Part shown: positions 1 to 4,519 of the stretch, piece after piece
Layout of the letters: every line of letters begins with the position of its first letter
How positions within the stretch are numbered: position 1 is the first letter of the stretch
From: Acidobacteria bacterium UBA6911
GTDB taxonomy: Bacteria > Acidobacteriota > UBA6911
Direction of reading: 5' to 3'
Assembly: GCA_002451015.1 (NCBI GenBank)
Contig: DKBB01000122.1
Coordinates: 176-6,246 of the forward strand
Length of the DNA: 6,071 bases
Notes under the pieces: model-generated
Database searches by the model: none
Seen by the model: the letters and a program-made list of their open reading frames with translations, nothing else
What the model was told of the DNA's origin: nothing
Made by a program: the position numbers and the translations under genes

Positions 1-888
1 CAGATGAACGAACGCGAACTGGAAAGAATTATGATGCAGTTCGTGCAGGATAAGCTGGATGTGCTGGTTGCAACGACCATCATTGAAAACGGGCTCGATA
101 TTCCCAGGGTGAATACAATCATCATAGACCGAGCCGATCTTTACGGCCTGTCGCAACTGTACCAGCTCCGGGGACGCGTCGGCCGGAGCGACCGCCGTGC
201 TTATGCCTACCTGCTTATCCCTTCCGATGAAATCCTGACGGATGTGGCGAGGAAGAGACTGGCTGCAATCCGTGAATTCAGCGACCTCGGGACCGGCTTC
301 CGGGTGGCGGCGCTGGACCTTGAGATCCGGGGCGCCGGCAACCTTCTCGGAGGGGAACAGCACGGCCATATAGAGACGGTCGGTTTCGATCTTTACTGCA
401 GGATGCTGGAGCGGACCGTGGAAGAGTTGCGGGGAGAGAAGACGGAAGAAGAGATATCGACCAGCATCAATCTCAATCTCGATATCCGGATTCCGGAATC
501 CTACATTGCGGATACGAGCCAGCGGCTTCGAATGTATAAACGGATTTCTTCCGCTCTTGATGATGAAGAACTGAATGGGCTCAGACAGGAAATGGTGGAC
601 CGTTTCGGCCGGTATCCCGACCCGGTGGAAAACCTGTTCCGATATGCCGCTTTGAGGCAGCAGACGATGGCGCTGCAGATACAGTCGATAGAAAAGAACA
701 AAAACCAGGTTTTCTTCCGCTTCCTCGATCAGTCCAAGGTTGATGCGGAGAAGCTACTAATGCTTGTAACGAGAAACAAAAACGCAACCTTTTCTCCTCA
801 AGGATTGTTAACCCTGAACGTGCCGGACGGTCCCCCGGAGGAAATTTTCGAGCTGATCGGAAATATCTTAAATGTGATCAGGCAATAA
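1..888 (+). CDS. mfd: Transcription-repair coupling factor Mfd, C-terminal part (5' end outside window)
   Basis: Mfd is the SF2 translocase that removes RNA polymerase stalled at DNA lesions and recruits UvrA for nucleotide excision repair. The reading frame is open from base 1, and the first ATG (position 4) lies inside a helicase domain, so this is the last 295 codons of a protein that is usually about 1,150 residues. Visible parts, counted from base 1: the end of RecA-like domain 2, with ENGLDIP near residue 30 and motif VI RGRVGRS at residues 57-63; then the TRG-type translocation motif shared with RecG, containing DLGTGF and RGAGNLLGGEQHGH around residues 95-125; then the C-terminal D7 domain (about 155-280), which in E. 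coli Mfd masks the UvrA-binding surface. No frameshift is seen. The stop is TAA. The product name is secure because the RecG-like motor followed by a D7-like tail is diagnostic of Mfd rather than RecG. Confidence 0.97.
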   Translation, partial: QMNERELERIMMQFVQDKLDVLVATTIIENGLDIPRVNTIIIDRADLYGLSQLYQLRGRVGRSDRRAYAYLLIPSDEILTDVARKRLAAIREFSDLGTGFRVAALDLEIRGAGNLLGGEQHGHIETVGFDLYCRMLERTVEELRGEKTEEEISTSINLNLDIRIPESYIADTSQRLRMYKRISSALDDEELNGLRQEMVDRFGRYPDPVENLFRYAALRQQTMALQIQSIEKNKNQVFFRFLDQSKVDAEKLLMLVTRNKNATFSPQGLLTLNVPDGPPEEIFELIGNILNVIRQ

Positions 889-985
889 TCAGGAGCGAGG
901 AGCAGGATGGTCACAAGTATAGAGCGGATTATTAATTTGTTTATTTTCGAATTGATATTTTAGAAATCGGAATATTCATCCTTTA

Positions 986-1010
986 TCTGACTTCTGACTT
1001 CTGACTTCTG
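986..1010. repeat. Heptamer tandem repeat, TCTGACT x 3.6
   Basis: Three perfect consecutive copies of TCTGACT (986-992, 993-999, 1000-1006) are followed by a partial TCTG copy, in the intergenic space after mfd. The unit contains no coding signal. A purine-rich segment just after the mfd stop (about 889-908, with repeated AGGAGC) loosely resembles the reverse complement of this repeat, as if the gap were bounded by related repeats, but that match is imperfect. Function is unknown; such short tandem units can change copy number by slippage. Confidence 0.85.
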
Positions 1011-1020
1011 CTTTTTAACC

Positions 1021-1049
1021 TTGAATAAGAAATTTTTAGTCTCTAATCT
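1021..1049 (+). promoter_or_regulatory. Candidate sigma-70 promoter of the parvulin gene
   Basis: TTGAAT (1021-1026) and TAATCT (1044-1049) are separated by 17 bp in an AT-rich stretch. The predicted transcript start is near 1056, about 68 nt before the chosen start codon. It begins directly after the heptamer repeat, so copy-number change there would alter the region upstream of the -35. The AT-rich background means a chance match is possible, and a second -10-like TATAAA lies a little downstream, near 1066-1072. Confidence 0.4.
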
Positions 1050-1110
1050 ATTTTTTTTCGTAAATTATAAAGGTATGGGGTATTTTAAGCCCGAACAGCA
1101 TGCCGACAGT

Positions 1111-1117
1111 GAAGGGA
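1111..1117 (+). promoter_or_regulatory. Ribosome binding site deciding the parvulin start
   Basis: GAAGGGA ends 6 nt before the ATG at 1124. The upstream in-frame ATG at 1100 has no comparable purine run in front of it, and starting there would put eight extra residues before the signal peptide. The site therefore favours 1124. Confidence 0.7.
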
Positions 1118-1123
1118 ATTCCA

Positions 1124-2089
1124 ATGAGAAACCTAATAGGAGCGGTCCTAATAATTCTCTGTGGTTTCTGCAACGCGCAGGCCAAGGTCGTGGACCGTAT
1201 TTATGCCCAAGTCAATGAAGACATAATCACATTGTCCGACATAAATCGGAGAATGGCTTCGTTACGCAAGGAGCTTTCAAGAAGGTACAGCGGAGAACAG
1301 CTGGAACAGGCAGTTTTGAGAGAGGAAGAAGACGTTCTCAATACGCTGATAGAGGAAAAGTTACTGATTCAGAAGGCTATTGAAGTGGGTGTTGATGCGG
1401 AGGTCGAGCCTAAAGTATCTTCGAGAATTCAACAGATTATGAAGGAAAACGGGATCGAGGGTCTGGATCAGTTCGAAGAAATTCTGGAGCAGCAGGGATC
1501 CAGTTTGCGCACTTATCGGGAAATGGTCCGCGACGACATCATGTCCAGGGAAGTGATAAATATTTTCGTCAATTCCCGGATCACCCTCCTGACACAGGAG
1601 GTCGAACAATACTATAAGGACCATGCCCCAGAATTTGCCACTCCGGAGGAAGTCAGTTTGAGCGAGATACTCATCACAACCGACCATGAAGGGAGCGAAG
1701 AAAGGGCAAAAAGCCGGGTCCGCGACCTCTACGACCGGTTGAAACAGGGAGAATCCTTCCAATCCCTGGCCAGCCAGTATTCAATGGGGGCAACGGCCAG
1801 TACAGGCGGCACCATCGGAAGCAACCAGATTGAAAAATGGCATCCCGATATCGTTAAAGCCGTTGAAGGCCTGGATTCCGGAGATATCTCCGAACCCCAA
1901 AAGACACAGGACGGCTATGTGATCTATCGTGTGGACAACCGCATACATTCCACGATACCTCCCCTGGAGGAGGTTGAAGTGGCAATCAAAAACCAGATTT
2001 GGTCCGATAAAGTCAGTCCCGAGCTCAGAAGATTTCTTGGTCGCCTCAAGGAAGAGGCCTATATCCAGATATATCCCGAATCCGAATAG
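1124..2089 (+). CDS. SurA-like periplasmic chaperone with one parvulin (PpiC-type) domain
   Basis: This is a 321-residue exported protein of the SurA/PpiC family, which handles folding of outer-membrane and periplasmic proteins. The N-terminus has an Arg, then a hydrophobic core, then an AQA motif ending near residue 20, which looks like a signal peptidase I site. No lipobox is present. Residues about 22-165 are a helical SurA_N-type chaperone domain beginning VVDRIYAQVNEDIIT. Residues about 176-275 form one parvulin domain (EVSLSEILIT to GYVIYRVD). E. coli SurA has two parvulin domains and about 428 residues, so this is the shorter single-domain form. The two histidines usual in parvulins (in ..HIL.. 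and GYHI..) are Glu181 and Val266 here, so isomerase activity may be weak and the chaperone role dominant (inference). It follows mfd after 235 bp, has its own candidate promoter, and ends just before a strong terminator. A longer start at 1100 is possible but less likely. Confidence 0.9.
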   Translation: MRNLIGAVLIILCGFCNAQAKVVDRIYAQVNEDIITLSDINRRMASLRKELSRRYSGEQLEQAVLREEEDVLNTLIEEKLLIQKAIEVGVDAEVEPKVSSRIQQIMKENGIEGLDQFEEILEQQGSSLRTYREMVRDDIMSREVINIFVNSRITLLTQEVEQYYKDHAPEFATPEEVSLSEILITTDHEGSEERAKSRVRDLYDRLKQGESFQSLASQYSMGATASTGGTIGSNQIEKWHPDIVKAVEGLDSGDISEPQKTQDGYVIYRVDNRIHSTIPPLEEVEVAIKNQIWSDKVSPELRRFLGRLKEEAYIQIYPESE

Positions 2090-2103
2090 TTCCCGCCTGC
2101 ATC

Positions 2104-2153
2104 ACCGGTCCTGATACGCACCGGGATTTTGGGTGCCTATCGGGGTCGGTTTT
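2104..2153 (+). terminator. Intrinsic terminator after the parvulin gene
   Basis: The segments 2104-2116 and 2138-2150 pair over 13 bp as RNA, with three G-U wobbles. After one C-C mismatch a further 5-bp stem follows (GCACC 2118-2122 with GGTGC 2132-2136), closed by a 9-nt loop. The run TTTT follows at 2150-2153. It starts 15 nt after the TAG stop at 2087-2089. The wobble pairs become A-C mismatches on the other strand, and no T run lies on that side, so the terminator is directed rightward. Confidence 0.75.
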
Positions 2154-2441
2154 CTGCTGCGACGGCACATAGGACCCTCCCTGATACGGATGCAATTTAG
2201 GCTTTAGATGCATTGGGCGCGTTCTCTCACACTTCTCGACGCACTTTTCATGCAGCGACTCGACTGTGTCCAAAAGCCCTCAGCACCTTTCCGGTCGCTT
2301 TTTCACAAAAACCAGTGAGGAATAAAAGCCAGACGATCGGCTGCTTGTTGGCTGTCGAGCAAACCAATCCTTTCGCTGCCTTTTAGTTTTTGGGGAAATA
2401 GAAAACTGTGCCAAGCCAGGCCCTGAAAAAGCGTTCATTGC

Positions 2442-2489
2442 TTGGGAGATTCCTGGCGTCGCGGGAAGGGACCGCGAAAAAACTCCCAA
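2442..2489. repeat. Nested inverted repeat (7-bp outer and 6-bp inner arms)
   Basis: The outer arms TTGGGAG (2442-2448) and CTCCCAA (2483-2489) are perfect complements. Inside them, TCGCGG (2459-2464) and CCGCGA (2472-2477) are also perfect, with a 7-nt loop. The result is a two-tier stem with internal loops of 10 and 5 nt. It has no adjacent T run that would make it an ordinary terminator. Confidence 0.6.
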
Positions 2490-2499
2490 ACACATGCGC

Positions 2500-2514
2500 T
2501 TGGCCCAGGGCCAA
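2500..2514. repeat. Near-perfect palindrome TTGGCCC-A-GGGCCAA
   Basis: Two 7-bp perfect arms are separated by a single base. With one bulged A the stem can be extended by a GC on each side. The single-base centre suits a protein-binding dyad better than a simple RNA hairpin, whose loop would need to open to at least 3 nt. It lies just right of the nested repeat at 2442-2489 and within the predicted leader of the leftward promoter at 2541-2568. Confidence 0.6.
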
Positions 2515-2540
2515 AGCTTGGAAAACGGAAAATTACACCT

Positions 2541-2568
2541 TTTAAAGCATAAACCATGCCAATGTCAA
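2541..2568 (-). promoter_or_regulatory. Leftward promoter-like site, matching both sigma-70 and sigma-54 patterns
   Basis: On the minus strand the site has a perfect -35 TTGACA (2568-2563) and TTTAAA (2546-2541) with a 16-bp spacer. Overlapping it, TTGGCATGGTTTATGCTTT (2562-2544) has the GG-N10-GC spacing of a sigma-54 -24/-12 element, with TGGCAT against consensus TGGCAC and ATGC against TTGC. Either reading starts transcription near 2535, heading left through the palindromes. Which sigma factor would use it cannot be told from sequence. The window does encode a sigma-54 activator. Confidence 0.4.
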
Positions 2569-2690
2569 CCATGTTCTGCCTGAGGCATAAGTACATATTT
2601 ATTAAAGACATATAACTTCATGCCATTTATCGGGTATCGCATTGCGTCCCGTTTAATCCAATAAATTGAATTTTAAATCTGTTTTTTGGA

Positions 2691-2828
2691 GTGCCGGCTC
2701 ACCTGAAGTCCCTGAGAAAAGTGGACTATCCCGGAATTATTCAGTCTGTGAATGAAGTCCGGGATAGGGGATTGCTTCGGATCCGGGTGCCGGCATCAAC
2801 CGCCTTTATCCCCGGTTTCAGACCGTAG
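2691..2828 (+). other. Small open frame of 45 codons overlapping a foldable segment; doubtful
   Basis: A frame from GTG at 2691 to TAG at 2826-2828 would encode 45 residues, containing VDYPGIIQSVNEVRDRG and ending in PGFRP. The composition looks protein-like, but there is no proper ribosome binding site (GGA directly abuts the GTG) and no recognised family. An open stretch of this length arises by chance fairly often. The same bases form strong inverted repeats, so a structured RNA or a gene remnant is at least as likely. Confidence 0.15.
2726..2767. repeat. Two-tier inverted repeat upstream of putP
   Basis: CTATCCCGGA (2726-2735) and TCCGGGATAG (2758-2767) are perfect 10-bp complements. Inside them, ATTCA (2739-2743) and TGAAT (2749-2753) form a second 5-bp stem with a 5-nt loop. 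There is no T run after it, so it is not an obvious intrinsic terminator. The flanking GTGCCGGC copies at 2691-2698 and 2787-2794 can pair through their GCCGGC cores and close a larger structure. Confidence 0.65.
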
Positions 2829-2862
2829 CGTTTTTCGATATCAAATATCCGATTTATGTGGA

Positions 2863-2890
2863 TTGCCTGTGTGTGCAAGTCTGGTATAAA
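2863..2890 (+). promoter_or_regulatory. Candidate sigma-70 promoter of putP
   Basis: TTGCCT (2863-2868) and TATAAA (2885-2890) are 16 bp apart, giving a predicted start near 2897 and a leader of about 67 nt. A small dyad, GATAT-CAA-ATATC (2837-2849), lies 13 bp upstream of the -35 and could be an operator. A short GCCT-GTTC-AGGC hairpin (2907-2918) would fall in the leader. The match is moderate. Confidence 0.4.
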
Positions 2891-2950
2891 GGTGGAAATT
2901 TCAGACGCCTGTTCAGGCACGGTTGGATATGTTACACGCAGGAATTGAGT

Positions 2951-2956
2951 GAAGGA
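2951..2956 (+). promoter_or_regulatory. Ribosome binding site of putP
   Basis: GAAGGA ends 7 nt before the ATG at 2964. A competing GTG start at 2949 has CAGGA 5 nt upstream. The ATG is preferred because it is the stronger codon and gives an N-terminus (MPWPTLITF) aligning with that of E. coli PutP. Confidence 0.6.
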
Positions 2957-2963
2957 TTTTTAT

Positions 2964-4421
2964 ATGCCCTGGCCAACGCTGATTACATTCATTGCTTACT
3001 TCCTGGCCCTGATGGCGATCGGGCTTTTTTTCTACAGAAAGAGCCGGAATCTCGAAGACTATCTTTTAGGCGGGCGTGGCATGGGTGCATGGGTGACCGC
3101 TTTGTCCGCACAGGCCAGCGATATGAGCGGGTGGCTCCTGATGGGCTTGCCGGGTGCTATCTATGTGTCGGGCCTTTCGGACAGTTGGATCGCTATAGGC
3201 CTTTTTATCGGCACGGTTCTCAACTGGTGGTTGGTATCCGGGCGATTGCGGATCTACACGAAGAATACGAACGCCATCACCCTGCCGTCCTTTTTTGAAG
3301 AGCGGTTTTCCGACCCGACCGGGTTGCTGCGCATTGTTTCGGCATGCATTATACTGGTTTTTTTCACAATCTATGCGTCCAGCGGCCTGGTGGCGGCCGG
3401 GCGGTTGTTCGAATCCACTTTCAACGTGTCTTTCTCAACCGCCGTTCTGACGGGCGGAATCATCATTATCCTGTATACCTTCCTGGGAGGATTTCTGGCA
3501 GTCTGCTGGACCGACCTGTTCCAGGGATTGCTCATGATACTGGCGATTGTGGTTGTTCCGGTGGTCGCTTTTCATAATATCGGAGGAACGGAATCCATCG
3601 TCGAATCCCTCGATGCCAGGAATATTGCGCGGGGATTCATACCGGAAGGGACCGCCCCTTTGCTTGCCATTTTTTCGGCAATGGCCTGGGGTCTGGGCTA
3701 TTTCGGGCAGCCCCACATTCTGGTACGTTTTATGGGCGTGCAATCGCTGGCAAAACTCCGAAGGTCCCGCGTTATCGCCACAGTCTGGGTGGCGATTTCC
3801 CTGACCGGCGCCGTCATAATAGGCATGATCGGCATCGGCATGTTCGAGTCTCTGGATATTGCACAGAGAGAACATGAAAAGGTGTTCATCTACATGATTC
3901 GGGAAATGATGGGCCCCTGGCTCGGCGGGATTATGCTTGCGGCGATCCTTTCGGCGATTATGTCCACGATTGACTCACAGCTTCTGGTTTCCTCTTCAGC
4001 GCTCACTGAGGACCTCTACCGAAGGATTGTCCGGCGCAAAGCGGGAAACCGGGAGATTATGATCATAGGACGGGCCTGTGTGATTGTCATTTCCATCTTC
4101 GCTCTCATCATGGCCATGGATCCCAGGGATTCCATTCTGGGGATAGTGGCTTATGCCTGGGGAGGTTTTGGCGCGGCTTTCGGTCCCCTTGTGCTCTTCG
4201 CCCTTTTCTCCAGGCGAACGACCTGGCAATCGGCCCTGCTTGGCATGGTTGTTGGAACCGTAGTGCTTGTTGTATGGAAGCACGGTCCATGGGGAAGTAT
4301 GATGTATGAAATCGTACCCGGATTCCTGGCCAACACCGTTACAATTCTGATTGCTGATTTCTTTTTCCCTCAAACCAACCCGGATATTCTGGTGCAATAT
4401 AGGGAAAGCACCCGGATCTAA
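2964..4421 (+). CDS. putP: Sodium/proline symporter (SSS family)
   Basis: This inner-membrane carrier couples Na+ entry to uptake of L-proline for nutrition or osmoprotection. The 485 residues compare with about 502 in E. coli PutP, and the hydrophobic pattern fits the 13 membrane segments of the SSS family (LeuT fold). Family-defining stretches are present: ALSAQASDMSGWLLMGLPGA, with Asp53 matching the Na+-site Asp55 of PutP; FFTIY in the third quarter of the N-terminal half; AWGLGYFGQPH, with Trp242, Tyr246 and Pro250 matching the proline-binding Trp244, Tyr248 and Pro252; MST at 333-335, matching Na2-site Ser340/Thr341; and YAWGGFGAAFGP near the C-terminal third. These support proline as substrate rather than pantothenate or another SSS substrate. 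No putA or other proline-catabolism gene is in the window. The gene is monocistronic as far as can be seen: a terminator lies well upstream and a separate promoter follows. GTG at 2949 would add five residues. Confidence 0.93.
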   Translation: MPWPTLITFIAYFLALMAIGLFFYRKSRNLEDYLLGGRGMGAWVTALSAQASDMSGWLLMGLPGAIYVSGLSDSWIAIGLFIGTVLNWWLVSGRLRIYTKNTNAITLPSFFEERFSDPTGLLRIVSACIILVFFTIYASSGLVAAGRLFESTFNVSFSTAVLTGGIIIILYTFLGGFLAVCWTDLFQGLLMILAIVVVPVVAFHNIGGTESIVESLDARNIARGFIPEGTAPLLAIFSAMAWGLGYFGQPHILVRFMGVQSLAKLRRSRVIATVWVAISLTGAVIIGMIGIGMFESLDIAQREHEKVFIYMIREMMGPWLGGIMLAAILSAIMSTIDSQLLVSSSALTEDLYRRIVRRKAGNREIMIIGRACVIVISIFALIMAMDPRDSILGIVAYAWGGFGAAFGPLVLFALFSRRTTWQSALLGMVVGTVVLVVWKHGPWGSMMYEIVPGFLANTVTILIADFFFPQTNPDILVQYRESTRI

Positions 4422-4455
4422 ACGATTCCCCTGAGTGCACACAACGCAATGTCGC

Positions 4456-4484
4456 TTGATTTTTAAAATACAAATATGTATGAT
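4456..4484 (+). promoter_or_regulatory. Sigma-70 promoter of the NifA-like regulator
   Basis: TTGATT (4456-4461) and TATGAT (4479-4484) are spaced by 17 bp. The -10 matches consensus in 5 of 6 positions and the -35 in 4 of 6. Transcription should start near 4491, about 29 nt before the start codon. The left arm of the inverted repeat at 4470-4508 covers the second half of the spacer and half of the -10, a position where a bound protein would block RNA polymerase. Confidence 0.6.
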
Positions 4485-4508
4485 AAATTATTAATTATAC
4501 ATATTTGT
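4470..4508. promoter_or_regulatory. Perfect 12-bp inverted repeat, likely operator of the regulator gene
   Basis: ACAAATATGTAT (4470-4481) and ATACATATTTGT (4497-4508) are perfect complements separated by 15 AT-rich bases. The left arm overlaps the promoter. The right arm sits at about +7 to +18 and ends 11 nt before the start codon. The arm centres are 27 bp apart. As DNA it resembles an operator bound by two dimers or one extended dimer. As RNA only the right arm and loop would be transcribed, so a hairpin from this promoter is unlikely. The binding protein is unknown. Confidence 0.65.
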
Positions 4509-4519
4509 GGTAATATCAA

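Larger units (their letters stand above)
2046..2495 (-). other. Minus-strand reading frame with one internal TGA; unrecognised, possibly decayed or non-coding
   Basis: Reading leftward from an ATG at 2495, 71 codons lead to a TGA at 2282-2280. The same frame then stays open for about 77 more codons, to 2046, running into the end of the parvulin gene. I recognise no domain. The two halves carry a number of basic residues and no clear hydrophobic core. No Shine-Dalgarno sequence precedes the ATG. A promoter-like site at 2541-2568 points into it. It could be a decayed gene, a remnant of a mobile element, or a chance open frame over structured non-coding DNA. The TGA context shows nothing that supports selenocysteine. 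Treat as unproven. Confidence 0.2.
2154..2690. other. Long intergenic region without a confident gene
   Basis: Between the parvulin terminator and the foldable segment before putP, no recognisable protein, tRNA or rRNA was found. The left half (2154-2330) has the minus-strand open frame and a bulged stem (GCTTTT 2297-2302 with AAAAGC 2324-2329, and TCAC with GTGA inside). The middle (2326-2583) is open on the + strand for 85 codons but has no start codon near its beginning and no ribosome binding site. It also carries several inverted repeats, including CAGG-C-CCTG at 2417-2425 and GCCAGG (2415-2420) with CCTGGC (2452-2457). The right part (2584-2690) is AT-rich with no clear promoter for the + strand. 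Confidence 0.5.

Noticed and set aside
1100..1123. Upstream ATG start for the parvulin gene
   Set aside because: It adds eight residues before a well-formed signal peptide and lacks a ribosome binding site, while GAAGGGA is well placed for 1124.
1124..1190. Lipoprotein signal (Cys residues in the signal peptide)
   Set aside because: The residues before each Cys do not form a lipobox; the AQA motif fits ordinary signal peptidase I cleavage.
2280..2282. In-frame TGA as a possible selenocysteine codon
   Set aside because: No redox-type motif, no recognised selenoprotein family and no demonstrated stem-loop of the right kind directly after it; a simple stop is the plain reading.
2090..2963. CRISPR array, tRNA or complete insertion sequence in the long gap
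   Set aside because: No regularly spaced direct repeats, no cloverleaf, and no transposase or paired terminal repeats with target duplications were seen.
2858..3298. 146-codon + strand open frame overlapping the start of putP
   Set aside because: It runs in another frame over the strongly conserved PutP sequence and has no recognisable domain; it is a shadow frame.
4422..4470. Intrinsic terminator after putP
   Set aside because: A TTTTT run is present near 4460-4464, but the preceding bases form only 3-5 bp interrupted pairings; too weak to call.
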